Notes: generated from the letters alone by a model not told the origin. A stretch of DNA of 64,000 nt from Megascapheus bottae (GCA_024803745.1 JANJXV010000187.1:498501-562500); one strand, 5' to 3'. Positions 1 through 12,074 are shown, numbered from the stretch's first letter. Numbers and translations: made by a program.

Positions 1-927
1 TGCAGTCTCATCCAAACCAGCAGTGGGGTGCTGGCTGTCAAAACAACCACCATCCTGGTGGATCTCTGCCCAGTTCTAGGGGTCACTGCAATGGATTGGG
101 TGATTTGACATTTCCTCCTAAGATGTGCATTTATTTTAAAATCCCCTTATTCCCCTCCTAGCTCCCCCCATGCCCTAAGTTTGCTCTGCGATGAAATCCA
201 CTGATGTATTTAGGAAGGAGAGAGGGAACAGCAGCTCGTTCCACGCAGCAGAAACACGATGGGGACAATTTCCTTCGTTCCCTCTTTGTGTAACAGTGAG
301 GCGGCTATGGAGTTTGTCTTCCCTCACTCCAATTACCCTGCCAGACAAAGATAGTTTTCTGTAGAAGCGTCCTGAACATGTAATTTTATTACCTTAGCAC
401 TGATTTTAACATAATTCATGTAATTTCTTGTGCGGAAGCAAAGTTACCTTTCTAAACACCTGGCTGATGGATTTTTCTTAAACTCCCACTAACTCTCCCC
501 TCCCTGTAGAAGTTTCTGCTAAAAGAAGAAACATGAAGAGGTGCTTTGCTCCTATGGCCTCCCTAGACACAGAAAAGGGCTGGCAGTGCCTTCCTTGCTT
601 GATTTTCTCTGACGCCCCATGTCACACACAGCCGTCCTATGAAGGTATAAGAGGCCAAGCCTCCTACACAAGTGACAGCGAGAGTGGGGACACTCATATA
701 GGGCCATCTCATATGCATTACTGGGTGCTTAGTAACCTCATCAACATCCCCCACCCCAATCTCTCTACCCATTCAACCCCAAACTCCAATTAACTTTATT
801 TATTATCAAATGAAACAAACAGAGAGTTCTATACTTTAGTCCCTCGGGTGGCTCTAGTCTATTCCCAGGACCCAAATAGGAGGCAGAAGAAAAAGTAACT
901 TCATTCTGTGTGTAAATGGAGTTCATG
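1..927. other. Unannotated unique sequence
   Basis: No repeat family, RNA gene or exon-like frame is recognised. The longest open frame (86 codons, 533-793, plus strand) has no recognisable domain and is compatible with chance. GC content looks higher here than in most of the window. Confidence 0.5.
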
Positions 928-1170
928 AGCCTGGCACCGGTGTCTCACTCCTAGAAATCTAGCTATTCTGGACTCTGAGATCTGAGGTTCATGGTTTGAT
1001 GCCAGCCCAGGAAAGACAAATACAAGGACTTTTATCTCCAATTAACCATCAAAAAGCTGGAAGGTGGTGTGGCTCAAGTGATACAGTGTCATCACTGAAT
1101 GAAAAAGCCAAGTAAGAGCACAAGGCCCCGAGCTTAAGCACAAACACTGGAAGATAGGCAGACCAGCAAG
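928..1170 (+). repeat. SINE with B1/7SL-like head and Geo-like tail
   Basis: The head resembles the 7SL/B1 start (GCCTGGCACCGGTG, then GAGATCTGAGG). It is followed by TTATCTCCAATTAACCATC and a Geo-type tail with GTGTGGCTCAAGTG. The same head-linker-tail order recurs at 3436, 32153, 39953 and 48168, so this is a dispersed family. It runs directly into the purine tract at 1171, which probably grew from its A-rich tail. Confidence 0.75.
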
Positions 1171-1308
1171 ACAGGAAGGAAGGGAGGGAGGAGGGAGGGA
1201 GGGAAGAGGAGAGGAGAGAGGAGGGGGGGGAAGGGGAAAGGAAAAGGGAAAGGGAAAGGAAAGGAAAGAGGAAGGGGAAGGAGAAAGGGAAGGAAAGAAA
1301 AGAGAAGA
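1171..1308. repeat. (GGAA/GGGA)n purine tract
   Basis: The plus strand is almost pure purine, in GGAA and GGGA steps. The two antisense frames of 92-94 codons across it are Ser/Pro/Leu-rich artefacts. Confidence 0.85.
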
Positions 1309-1459
1309 ATTCATAGCCAATCAAAAGTCTCAAAGGAGTGACCTGAGACGATCTAAAAGGTAATTTACCATCATTTCTCTCACAACCACATCCTGCAATT
1401 TTCCTCTAGCACCAATAGTTCCATCTGCACAGCAGAGAGCCATAATTAAACATTCCTTT

Positions 1460-1630
1460 CTCATTTATTCAGCAAGTGCTTGTAGACTGCTCCACACCAA
1501 GCCCCAGGGGTCAGCATTTGGAGGCAGCAACTCCTTTGATTCTCATTACAATGGTGTGGGACAGGGGGCGGGAGCCCATTTCACAGATGACAGCCCAGAG
1601 GCCTTGAGTGGAAGCCAATGGAGAGCACAC
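1460..1630 (-). repeat. MIR-like ancient SINE remnant
   Basis: Read on the plus strand it follows the reverse complement of MIR: a CATTTATTCAGCAAGTGCTT segment, then CCCATTTCACAGATGAC followed by a degraded GAGGCCTTGAG. It is heavily diverged. An L2 3' end is the alternative for the left part. Confidence 0.5.
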
Positions 1631-2009
1631 GGGAATACAAACTAGGCCATTTACTTCCCTTGTTGGGGAGGGGGTCTTAATTAGAAGATGATAGTGGGAA
1701 TGTATAGCTCCTGGCTCCATCATTCAGCAGTGGGTAGACTTGGGCAGGTGGCCTGGTGTTTGTCAGTGCCAATCTAGTTAGTTTTAGCAGGGAGTTGGAA
1801 ATGATTTCTTGTGGAAGAATAGCAGTGAGGACAAAACCCCCCACTGGATGTAGCACCCCTGCATCTCCAGTTCCAGAAGTAAGTCACCATGACACTGAGA
1901 CACAAATGACAAGAGGATGAACATCTGATTCTGGGCCACCATCTTGTCTGGCTAGGATGACTGTACCAGCCTCCTGAATAGTCTTTCTGCTTTTTTTCCC
2001 CTCATTGCC
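1631..2009. other. Unannotated sequence
   Basis: Nothing is recognised beyond the flanking ancient repeats. Confidence 0.45.
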
Positions 2010-2240
2010 TGTGGCAGGTTCTTTGCAAAGATGTCTGTAATTATTCCCGTCTCTGGATCACACCCAGGCTGTGCAGTTTGGCAGTGTCTCCCCTTAGGAA
2101 GTAGAGTCTATTTATCCACCTCTTGAGTTCAGTTTGGCTTCCATGGTTGCCTTGGCCCAAAAGAATCAAGTAGACATGACAGTGTGCCAATGCTGAGGCC
2201 GGGCTTCACGAGCATTCCTGCATCTCTGCTCTCTGTATGC
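2010..2240 (+). mobile_element. MaLR (MLT1-like) LTR fragment, ancient
   Basis: The segment runs in the order expected of an MLT1-class LTR: CCCTTAGGAAGTAGAGTCTA, then CCACCTCTTGAGTTC, then GGTTGCCTTGGCCCAA and a GACAGTGTGCCA segment. It is strongly diverged, both ends are unclear, and no coding part is seen. The call rests on remembered consensus only. Confidence 0.4.
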
Positions 2241-2891
2241 CTTGCTCAGGTTCAACTCAGTGAGCGCTGAAGAGCTCGTGACTCAGAACAGAATCAGTGA
2301 AGGACTCGGCCAAAGGAACAAAGCTAAACCGCCCGACCCCATCCCAGAGGGTTCCATACGTTGGTTCCCGACACAGCGCTGCTCAGACATGGCAGTGGGA
2401 GAATGAGGGAGGGGGAGATGATTAGACCCATTCATTATTGGAACCCTAAGTTCCTGGCACTATTTGGAGGTGGTAGTGATTAAGTTGACAGTGCCTGGAT
2501 GAGGAAGTGCCTGCCTCTGAAGGGTGTTCTGCATGGCCCCTTCCCGTCCCTCTCTCTGCCTCCTGGCTTTCACAAGGTGAGCAATTCTGGGCTCCAACAC
2601 TCAACCCCACCCTGGGCCCTCAGCCATGAAGCCAAGCTATCCCTGACTGAATCCTCTGCAAGTATAAGCAAAAATAAAATGTTTCCTCACCGAAAATGGC
2701 TCCTTCTGGGTCTTCACCATACTACTGGAAAAGTCTGACTAGCCAGAACACAGAGAACAAAGCAAGAGCAAACAAAGGCAATTATTATTTTTACTGGCTC
2801 GGTTCTGTAGTGGCTTTGGGCTCTCAACCCATAGCTGACCCAATCCTCTCCAAACTCCACAGGCAGCGTGAGAGTTTGTAAATCCTCCTAT
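2241..2891. other. Unannotated sequence
   Basis: Relatively GC-rich with no recognised element. The overlapping open frames at 2499-2738 and 2696-2881 lack recognisable domains and are probably chance. Confidence 0.45.
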
Positions 2892-2962
2892 GGATTTGAG
2901 GTGCTTGCCTAGCGTGTGAGGAGACCCACCCTCCCCAGGTTCCATCCCCAGCACCACAAAAT
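2892..2962 (+). repeat. ID-like SINE monomer
   Basis: TGAGGTGCTTGCCTAGCGTG followed by CAGGTTCCATCCCCAGCACC is the tRNA-derived ID body with A and B boxes. It ends in a short A-rich tail. No Geo half follows. Confidence 0.7.
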
Positions 2963-3435
2963 AATACATGAATATGTAGATTAATAACTGTGTATACATT
3001 TGCATAGATATCTACAGACGAGTTGGAGAGCCTCCCTTCTCTGATTACAGCGCTCTAAGGAGAGCATACTCGTCTTGTTTAGAAGACAATTCAATGATGA
3101 TAACTCACTTTTTGCATGATGGAGCCCTGGGCTACTTTTCTGAGTTCATCACTCAAAAAATCTCCCAACAGCTTGCCATTCTCTGACCACGTTGCCATTT
3201 CTTTCATCCCTATGCAGGCCCTTAGTATAGCCCTTACTGCATGCTCACTCTCTCTCTCTCCTCCCCCCCTTCTCTGAAGACTCCTTTCCCCTGAGTGCAA
3301 ATGGCTGCCTCCTCTTCCTGATTGAAGTCTTGGCTCTGGTGGTCACTCCACAGTGGGTCTCCCAGGTCCCCCATGGTCATAGGCATTGTCTGTACTCTAC
3401 TCAATTCATTCTATTAAAATAACAATGCTTATCAG
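2963..3435. other. Unannotated sequence
   Basis: No recognisable repeat or exon. It contains a short CT run near 3250. Confidence 0.45.
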
Positions 3436-3660
3436 AGCTGGGCGTCAGGGGCTCACACCCATAATCCTTACTGCTCAAGAGGCTGAAATCTGAGAATCAT
3501 GGCTCGAAACTAAGTCGGGTCAGAAAAGTCCAAGAGACTCTTATCTTCGATGGAGCGACAAAACACCAGAAGCAGAGCTGTGGCTCAAGTGGTAGAGTGT
3601 CAGTCCTGAACAAAAGAGCAAAGAGAGAGTCCCCAAGTCCTGAGTTCAAGCCCTAGGACA
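3436..3660 (+). repeat. SINE with B1-like head and Geo-like tail
   Basis: GCTGGGCGTCAGGGGCTCAC and TAATCCTTACTGCTCAAGAG are the 7SL-like head. GTGGCTCAAGTGGTAGAGTG and CTGAGTTCAAGCCCTAGGAC are the tail. The 3' end passes without a break into the CA repeat. Confidence 0.85.
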
Positions 3661-3670
3661 CAGACACACA

Positions 3671-3741
<71 letters not shown>
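3661..3741. repeat. (CA)n microsatellite
   Basis: About 40 CA units with a few CAGA interruptions, directly at the 3' end of a SINE whose tail probably seeded it. Confidence 0.95.
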
Positions 3742-3745
<4 letters not shown>

Positions 3746-3950
3746 TATAAATATAACTTCATTGGTATCTGAAAAGATCACTACAGCACCAAATGGAGAA
3801 GACATTCTCTGAGGACAGGAACTGTATCTCCCATATCCACTACCAGACCTCTAGTATCAGTCCAGGAGCCCACCAACAATTAAGTAATTGATAGGTGACC
3901 TCAGGAAGGCAAGAGGGCCCTTTGGTCCAGACAGATCTCCAATTTTCTAA

Positions 3951-4045
3951 CCCTCTCTCTCCTTCCCCATTTCTGTCTCCCTCCCTCAATCCCTCCTTCG
4001 CTCCCTCCCTCCCTCCTTCTCTCTCTCCTTCTCTCACCCACCCCC
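3951..4045. repeat. Pyrimidine-rich (CTCC/CTTC)n tract
   Basis: Imperfect CTCCCTCC and CTTCTCTC steps. Open frames on both strands across it are low-complexity artefacts. Confidence 0.85.
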
Positions 4046-5012
4046 AAACCCGAGTAGCTTGTGAAAAATATAGCAAGAATTATGTCCTATGACTGCCAGA
4101 TGTGCAGCCCAAGAAGGAAGTGGAATTAAACCTGAAAATCACATCAACAGGCAAAGCCATGCTGTGAGGCCCTATTAAAGCCACAGCGAGCAGACTGCTG
4201 TTGTCTCCCCATCTCATCAACAGATGATGAAGGAAAAGGGGAAAAATATCAACCCCCCTCTTTGTGGGGGGGTCTTCCTGGGGTGGGGGTGGAGAAGGGA
4301 TGATGACTCCCCTCGATCTCTCAGTTCCATGTGTGACGTCCTTACAGGCACAAAGGAAAACCGTCTCAAATCTTGTCTGTCCTAAGAGGCTGGGGGTACC
4401 TGCTTTAATGAACTACTTTTGTGGACAAGTTGCCCCCCATGGGCCTCTGCTCAGCTCCCCACTCCTGTCTCCCCAGCAGAGAAAGAAATGGATGCCTTAT
4501 GTTCTTCATCTAGTTTTGGCTCAGCCTCACAGAACCAAATCAGCCTTGTAAATGAAACTAGGGGAGACCCCGCCTTTACTGCTGGGGTCACAGGAAGGCC
4601 ACAGAGACATCTTGCTGGACCTACATGGTCGCATTCATTTGAATGAGTGACAATATATGAACGTAAGGGATTTTATACTAAAATAAAGTACCTATGTCCA
4701 GTTTCTCCTAGAAAAACCAGTCATCATGGAGCCCACATTCCCCCAGCCCCAAACGCTGCCACTGTTGATGAAGATTAAATGTCTGGACTTCATCTCAGCT
4801 CACTTCACATAATGTCACTTCTATACCTCATAGACACTGAGTCTGCAGCCTTTCTTACACCTACATTTACAAACACACTTGTTCACAGAGTAGTGAAAGG
4901 AACAGACATCAACTCTTGGTGGTCAAACCCGCTGCAGGCCATGAACAGCCATCTTTGCTAGATAGTCATCTTGAACTGAAGAGAAGAGCCAAGATTTTTC
5001 TGTAGCCTTCAC
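4046..5012. other. Unannotated sequence
   Basis: Moderately GC-rich with no recognised repeat. Two overlapping plus-strand open frames (4264-4551, 95 codons; 4419-4646, 75 codons) show no recognisable domain and no splice context that I can defend. Confidence 0.45.
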
Positions 5013-5550
5013 CTGGAGTGAGGAGGAGGAGGAGGAGGAGGAGGAGGAGGAGGAGGAGAAGGAGGAGGAGGAGGAGGAGGAGGAGGAGGAAGAGAAGAAC
5101 AAGAAGAAGAGCAGGAAGGAGAGGAAGGGAAGGAAGAGAATGAAGAGAAGAACCAGAAGAAGAAGAGGAGGAGGAAGAGGAAGAGAATGAGGAATGATGA
5201 AGAGAAGAACAAGAAGAGGAGGAGGAAAGGAAGAGAATGGGGAGGATGAAGAGAAGAACAAGAAGAAGAGGAAGAGGAAGAGGAAAGGAATGAGGAGGAT
5301 GAAGAGAAGAACAAGAAGAGGAGGAGGAAGAAGAAGGGGAGGAGGAGAATGAAGAGAAGAACAAGAAGAGGAGGAGAAGAAGAGAATGAGAAGGACAAAG
5401 AGAAGAGCAAGAAGAAGAGGAGGAGGAAGAGGAGGAGAATGAGGAGGAGGTGGAGGAGGAGGAGGAGGAGGAGGGGGAGGAGGAGGAGGAGGAAGAGGAG
5501 GAGGAGGAAGGAAAAGAAAAGGAGGAAGAGGAGAAGGAGGAGGAGGAAGA
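5013..5550. repeat. Long polypurine minisatellite (GGA/GAA with ~52-bp higher-order unit)
   Basis: The plus strand is almost uninterrupted purine for about 540 bp. The ends are (GGA)n. Inside, the 12-mer GAAGAGAAGAAC recurs at about 5089, 5142, 5199, 5248, 5301 and 5351, with a degenerate copy near 5397, so a longer unit of roughly 49-57 bp is superimposed on the triplets. Antisense frames of about 200 codons (Pro, Leu or Ser runs) and a plus-strand Lys/Arg/Glu frame are consequences of composition, not genes. Confidence 0.92.
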
Positions 5551-5887
5551 TGACATTCTCTCTGCATAAGCACCAGCTTTGGCTATGATTAAAGATCATC
5601 TCAGAAGAATAGAAACACAAGGGGAAAATGGCAAGAACAATCATAACGAATACAATCATAAATACAATCATGTACGGTGGATTGCCGACTGTTCAAAATC
5701 CATATCTCCATACCGTTACCCTGCCGTAGCTAACTGGAGCATAAATGTGGGTCCCGTGTGCCTTTGGTGCCTCTAAGGACTCTGGAATTTCTAGGACCTT
5801 AGTAGATGAAGAAAAACATACGCACCCCCAACCCAGGAGTCAGTACCCACCATGATGGTTAAGATCAAACAGGTATGGCTCCAAGCC
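5551..5887. other. Unannotated sequence
   Basis: Nothing recognised. Near 5640-5672 short ATCATAA/AATACAATC steps repeat imperfectly. Confidence 0.45.
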
Positions 5888-6052
5888 TGACTTGCCCTTA
5901 TCTCTGTAGCTTCCAGTATATCCCCAGGCCTTGGTTTTTTTTTTAATCTGTAAAATGGGTATAACAACAAATGTGCTAACCTGAAACGTTTGTTGGGAAG
6001 GACAGATCAGTTTGAGGTGTACAGCATGCTTGGCACAATGTTCTGGCACGCC
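5888..6052 (+). repeat. MIR ancient SINE
   Basis: AATCTGTAAAATGGGTATAA is the diagnostic MIR core. It is followed by a TTGTTGGGAAG segment and GCATGCTTGGCACAATG near the 3' end. The plus-strand order matches MIR. Confidence 0.8.
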
Positions 6053-7934
6053 ATGGATAGGACTGTGTTTCCATGATCCGTTTTGACATAGGACCATAAA
6101 GATCCCAGGGTCTTAATCAGGGGCCGGCTGATGCTGACACAGAATTCAAGAAATTCTGCAGCTGGCTCTAGGAACCATAAACGCGAGCAGGGAATGGTCC
6201 CAGAAGGAGTTGGGAGAGACATTTTCAGAACCACAGAGGTTCTTACCTCTTACATTCCTCCTCTCCTTACCACCCCAGCTGCCAAGATAAGCCACCTCGA
6301 GGAATCATCAGGAAAGAAATATCACATCACAACTGCAGAACTTGAGCATAATATACTGCAGACTCAAGAGGGAGAGGGGAAAGAGAAAACTAAAATAAAA
6401 ACTGTAAATTTATTACAAGGTTCAATATTTCTGTCTGAAAAAGAAATCAAGAGTTCTACAGTTAGTACTGAAAATCCAAAGTACTACGTTTGCTACAAGA
6501 ACTTGAATTTTATTTTACCAGAAACAAACTTTTATATGGATATGTAAGCTTTGTTTTATAAAAATAAAACATGAAGTAGAACAAGTAATTGAAATGGAGT
6601 AATTTTTTACAAGATATATACTTAAGAATGACGATGAAGAATTTTATGTAGAGAATATATTTTCTAAATATTTCGTAAGAAAGTTATCTAGTCAGACCAC
6701 AAAAAATTTGTCAGAATATTTATCTTACGAGTTGCAATAACAATAACTATCAAATACAGGTTGTAGGGCATGTGCTTATTTTTTTCATCCAAAATCCGAT
6801 GTATTTGAAGACTGTGCCAATACCCATTGGGACAGGTAATATCCAATAGCTTAAATAACAGAGTTTCTATTTCAGATAACGTTGTATATTATCCAGTGTC
6901 TGAAGATATATTCTCTTCGGTAATAATGATGAGGACCTCAATTCAAACATCTGTCATTATTCTGTTCTCACTCCAAAACTGATGATGCCTAAGAGTTTGG
7001 AAATATACCAATAAAGATTTGCTATCCAAGATAGACCAGACTTTTATCCCTATTAGAAAGTCCAAATAAGGTGAAATTCTGCTCAGTACTCATACAAAAA
7101 AAGGAAGCCCTTATAACTTCATGTGCATTTTGATTAGTGTAACTTCATAAAGACCAAGATGTAAAAGAATAAGGATTTGTTATTTCACAGTGAGGGACGA
7201 GAGTACCAGGATTAATATATTGCCAGGCCAACCCAGAACAAAGAATAATCAATGATTTCATTGGGGAAACCTGTGCAAATTTGCAGAGGAATCCCATAGT
7301 ATACTGATGAATGTGAAAACCAGGCTAGGACTGACTAGTCTTATTGTACAGCTTTAACGTGTGAAGAGGGAGGAGTGTTGTAAACCAGCTCCCCACGGGG
7401 TCTGACAACAATTATTTAAATACTTAAAGTCTCCAGCAATGGCCCTAAGGGCATACAGAAAAATGAAGAAACATTTAATCAAGAGAATCAAATAAAATCC
7501 AATAAAAACAGGGAAAGTCTGTGGCATGAGAGGAATGGTTCCCTCCTTCACCTCTCCCAGCCTAACAGGATAGTAACTCCATTACAGTCAGACGTAGTCA
7601 GAAACATAAGACTCCCCATCCTTCATAAACCAACCAAGAGTTATGGTACTTTGGGCAGAGTTCCAGGAGAAATATGAGGAAAAGGATGCCAGCCCTTCTC
7701 GTTCAATCCTCCCTTCGCTCAGCTCCATGTTACAGAAGGTAAATTCTAATGACTGTAGGTGAGAAGACAATGTTCCTCTATTCCCACTATCCAGACCGTG
7801 GGGTGAAATGCTTAGAATACTGGAACTCTGATTACAAGGTTTATGGAAAAGCCACCATAACTGAAACATCATGGCAGCACATGTGGATTAAAGGAACTGA
7901 GAATCTGGAAACAAGCCCTTGTGTTTACTATTGT
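6053..7934. other. Unannotated AT-rich sequence with one 138-codon open frame
   Basis: No repeat is recognised with confidence. An open frame at 6131-6547 (plus) begins at the edge of the MIR. Its product is hydrophilic, with no signal peptide, membrane span or domain that I recognise. I treat it as chance. Confidence 0.4.
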
Positions 7935-8650
7935 CTCATCTCCAAAGAGAAAGAGAGATGGGGAAAAGGAGTCCTTCTAGCAAATGGCACTGGAACACCT
8001 ATAGTCTAAACCAAAAGGACTTAAAATTGTATTAATGACGCCACCATGAGAGGTAAAAATATAAAATATTTGGAAAGGAAAAATGAGGCATAATCTTCAG
8101 GTAAGCATAAATCAAAACCAAGATGAAACATCTGCCATTCTGGTTACATAAAAGAGCCCCATAAAATCCAGGGTTGGAAAAGGTATCATGAAATCAGAAC
8201 TCAGAATGGCGGGAACATAAAGAAGTACAGCATTTCACAGATGGCCTAACCATTCTTCAGAAGATTAATACAGACCTACATGTGGTCCAGCAATTATACC
8301 GTTAGGCACACACCCAAACTAAATGAAATTTCTGTCACCCACTACTGACAGTAGCGTCAATCAACCCACAGGTGAAAACGACCCAAAGCCCACAAGCAAA
8401 TAAGCAGTAAGAAAGCATGACAAAATCATGTTAGAATACTACAACATGAATAAACTCCGAAAATATTATAGTAAGTGGGAAAAATCCTCCACAGAAATAT
8501 CACATTATATGCTTTCATTGATTTTGAATTGGTTTTGGTGATTGCTGAATAACTAATCCCTTGATAGTCTAAAAATAGCTGAATTACATAATTTGTGATA
8601 GAACTGTATAATGTACAATTTTGTCCTTCAATAAAGTTGCACATTTTCTC
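7935..8650 (+). mobile_element. Ancient LINE-1 (L1M-type) ORF2 3' part and 3'UTR
   Basis: Diverged but collinear with mammalian L1. Near 7957 GATGGGGAAAAGGAGTCCTT precedes CAAATGGCACTGGAAC. AAATCAAAACCAAGATGAAA is near 8109 and GTCCAGCAATTATACCGTTA near 8284. ACAACATGAATAAACTCCGA, then AGTAAGTGGGAAAAATC (about 8440-8490), is the region near the ORF2 C-terminus. No open frame is kept, so it is an inactive relic. Confidence 0.7.
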
Positions 8651-9259
8651 TATTCATTTCTACTGTATATATGTGCAATAAACGTACGTGTGTTTAGCAG
8701 TGACTACAGAAGTTATTAAGGATCAATATTTCAAGAAAAATAGTCTAACATAATAAAGAGCCATTAGACTAATTACAGCAGAATAGAGACACCTTATAAA
8801 ATAACAGAATTCAGAGATGGATGCTACTTGTCATCCAAACTGATTTCTATAGGAATAGCAGACAAAGTATCTAAACAAGTACACCAGGGCATACACATGT
8901 TTCTGACATTAAGAGAAAGCATATGGCAGGAACAGAAACCTTGAATTGCAATCACACAATACTTTCAGGAAAGATGAGGGAGAAATTCTTGACACTGGGA
9001 GGAAGGTAGGAACTAGATTGGCTCATGGATCAGCACAAGTGCAGAACAGGACTTGCTTATTACAAATAGGAACAAGCCAGTTTTATGGCACTGTACCACT
9101 TCACACTATGTTCTTTACTGTGGTGTACTGAGTCCAGTGACTCGGGGAACATTAGGAGAAATTTTACTCTCAGTGAATATCAATCTCTGCAATGTCATTT
9201 TCAGAAAACATTCAATAGTCATGTTATCACTTTGGAGTAAATCTCATGGTGGCATTTTT
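8651..9259. other. Unannotated AT-rich sequence
   Basis: Nothing recognised. Confidence 0.45.
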
Positions 9260-9475
9260 ATTATATTTTATTGTCAGGATAATGTATAAAGGGGTTAGAG
9301 TTATATTTGTCAGACAAAGGGTGTATTACTTCTCAAACCTTGATACCCCTTCTCATGTTTTTGTCCTCCTTTCCCTCCCCCACCCCACCTAATTATCTTG
9401 TTTTCTCCCTTCCCTTCCCTGTTTCAAATAAACAAATAAGTGTGTGTATATATAGTATGCCAGGTAACAAAGTCA
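9260..9475 (-). mobile_element. LINE-1 3'UTR end, older Geomyoid-type subfamily
   Basis: The reverse complement reads as an L1 3'UTR with the G-rich tract and terminal AATAAAATATAA. The same variant occurs at 18985-19135 (minus) and 31311-31552 (plus). It differs from the common young 3' end by the segment around TTACTTCTCAAACCTTGATA. The 5' end is truncated within the 3'UTR. Confidence 0.8.
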
Positions 9476-10984
9476 GATGCATTAACCACATGAGATTCCC
9501 GAAAATGGGGGAAAAAAAGAGAAAAAGAAGCATGTCCCACCAAAACATCCCTATCATGACAAGAGAAAACCCCAAGTTTCCTCCCATTTCTGTATCTTCA
9601 GTTTTCAGAAAAAGATGTGAACCACAGTAGGCAAGCAATATATGTGGCCTGAATGAGCATCTATTAATAGCTTGCCAATATTAGGTTTATGTATCTGTTT
9701 AATAAAGAAATCTTAAGAATGTGTTGAATCTAAGTAACTTTATAAAGGCTCCCCATGTGCTAAGGGTCAGTACACTTATGTTTCCCATAATCCTTGACTG
9801 TATGACAACTAGCTGTCATTCACTTGAAAAAGCCAGGACGATAACAGTGACTGCAATCTCTCCACAACACTGATCTCTGTAGCACTTGTCAGATATAACT
9901 GATTTGCCAAGGTAAGCAAGAATCTAAGGCTTCATCTGGATTTTTCTATTTTCCTTTGTAATATTTATTTTCCAGAAACCTGACTTACATGGTTTCCATG
10001 GAAATGAGTGAAATGGTGAAGCACAGAGCTTTCAGAAGAGTGCCACAATGAAAGGAAAAGTTATTTTTGTTAATCATTTATTTAAAAATATTGATCAATA
10101 ACACTATATAGAAGGTACTATAGAAAAAAGTTGATTGTTAAGAGTCTAATTCATATCATAGTATATAAATACTGTGAAAAGCCTATTTCAATGAATAAAG
10201 TAGACATAAGGGAAAAGTCTCTATATACTGACTTACTGGTTTATGTAAATGAATATATTATGAATCAAGTTTAATTGGTAGATATACGTACAGATGTTTA
10301 TTGTCTTAGCCTGACGTCTTATAATACATTTTCTTGATACTTTCAACTCTAAGCCTCTGCTCTTTTTCAAACTCAATATGCAGTAAACAATTAAATGGTT
10401 AGATAAATAAATGAGATAGAAATGAATTGGACACCTCTAAATATAAATGTTAGATGCACCCAAGAGAGGAGCAGCATTGGCTCTACTGGCTACTGGTATC
10501 AGGAAAAACAGGTACAGAGCTGTGGCACAGCAAAGCACTTACAGCAGGAAGGAGACATAAAACCAATAGCGAAGAGTCCCAGGAAACACTTGCTATCATG
10601 TCTGGCAGAGAAAAGCCTAGGGGCTATAGACTGATTCCCTCGTGAAAAGCAAACACCAAAGACAAAACTCTTTCAACACTCTATGCTATTTCTAATTACA
10701 TTTTTATTATTTGGATGTTATATAGCAATTTTCTTTCCCAAATTAACTGTTTTTAAGTTGGCTTCATTCACATTATCTGCAATAGTGACAGTAATTCAGT
10801 AGAACAATGTCCTATAAAATCAGAATATGATAGTAGACTATACTTATGAAAGTCCTTATGATTTCAAACTGAATTATTTGTTTGATGGCTATTGTCATAT
10901 TAGAATGCTGCTCCTTGATTCTTCTTAATGATTTTTACTGATATGCATGATGTATAGTTTTCTTTGTGCTCAAAAACTGCTTTT
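9476..10984. other. Unannotated AT-rich sequence
   Basis: No element recognised. The two overlapping open frames near 10422-10645 look like chance. Confidence 0.4.
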
Positions 10985-11222
10985 CTGCAGGCTCTGGGGC
11001 TTGAAGTCAGGGTCCGGGTGCTGTCCCGAGCCCATTCGTGCTCAACGCTAGCTCTCTTACCACTTAAGGCACAGTGCCATTTCCACTATTACTGAACGGT
11101 TGATTGGAAAGAAGAGTCTCTCAGGCTCTTCTTCCTGGGCTAGCTTCAAACCTTGATCTTCAGATCTCAACCTCCTAAGAAGCTTCGAGGATATTACAAA
11201 CAAGCACCATCAGCATCCAGCT
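10985..11222 (-). repeat. SINE with B1-like head and Geo-like tail
   Basis: On the plus strand it opens with CTCTGGGGCTTGAAGTCAGG (reverse of the tail). It closes with TCTTCAGATCTCAACCTCC and ACAAACAAGCACCATCAGC (reverse of the B1-like head). Confidence 0.8.
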
Positions 11223-12074
11223 CCAAAACTAATTTTAAGCAATCTTTTGTCATTTTCAGAACTGAAAGTGACAAAGACTCGGATCTAAGGTGTAACCTAC
11301 TTATAGTTCACCAGCTCTCTGAACACGAGAGATGATTCCCAAGTTACATTTTCTTAGATGATTTTAAGAATGCAAATAAACCCTCAATTTCACTCTAAAT
11401 GTTTAAGGCCTGACTGGAATTCTAGAAGTCTTTTCCATAAGAAACGGAAATTTTCTTCTACCCTAGCATAAATGGGTTAAAATGCTACTTCTGAGGCCCC
11501 TACAATTACAACTTACTTGGGTTTGATACGTTCCGATTATACCTCCAAGAATATGTTATCAGGTCAATAAATAATACAAAGCACCTTTTCCTTGCTAAGA
11601 AAGGACAAGGAAAGTAACACCTTCTGGAGATAGTGAAGGTACTAGGAGATGAGGGTAATGTTCAAAGGATTATACATGGTGTTTGAAGCTACCTGCCCAA
11701 CAGAATAACCAATACTACCTGGGAAGACCTGCATTTGATCACTCAGGCCTCACTGCTCACGACCATTATTAAATATTCTCTTAGTTTCTCAGCAGGCTGC
11801 TTTGAAGTTGCCACATGGAACATTTTTCTGCATAAAGAATTATAATTCACAAAAATGAAATGCTGATATGTAGCTACAAGATGAAAGCAGATATTAACCT
11901 GCATACCGCTCAACTGCTCACTGACCTTGGGTTAAGGTTTATTTCTATCATATATACTGCTTATCTCTTGAGAAGTTCATTTTACCAGCAGTCAGCACAG
12001 CCTTTTGACCATAGGGATGTATTAGATACAGGGGAAATAACCAAATAATACTGGATACAGTTATGTGTGAGCAA
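11223..12074. other. Unannotated sequence
   Basis: Nothing recognised. Confidence 0.45.

Noticed and set aside
5013..5550. CRISPR array or other spacer-repeat system
   Set aside because: The repeated 12-mer has no unique spacers between copies; the intervening DNA is the same purine repeat. The whole window is eukaryotic.
4923..5671. Three overlapping minus-strand open frames of 196-220 codons and a plus-strand Lys/Arg/Glu-rich frame
   Set aside because: They lie across the purine tract at 5013-5550. Runs of Pro, Ser, Leu, Glu or Lys arise in every frame of such DNA, and there is no domain or gene context.
6131..6547. 138-codon plus-strand open frame
   Set aside because: It starts within about 100 bp of a MIR end in AT-rich DNA and shows no recognisable domain. 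No exon boundaries can be argued. Possibly chance, though it is one of the longest non-repetitive frames.
9307..9630. 107-codon plus-strand open frame
   Set aside because: The first half is antisense LINE-1 3'UTR, and the remainder has no domain.
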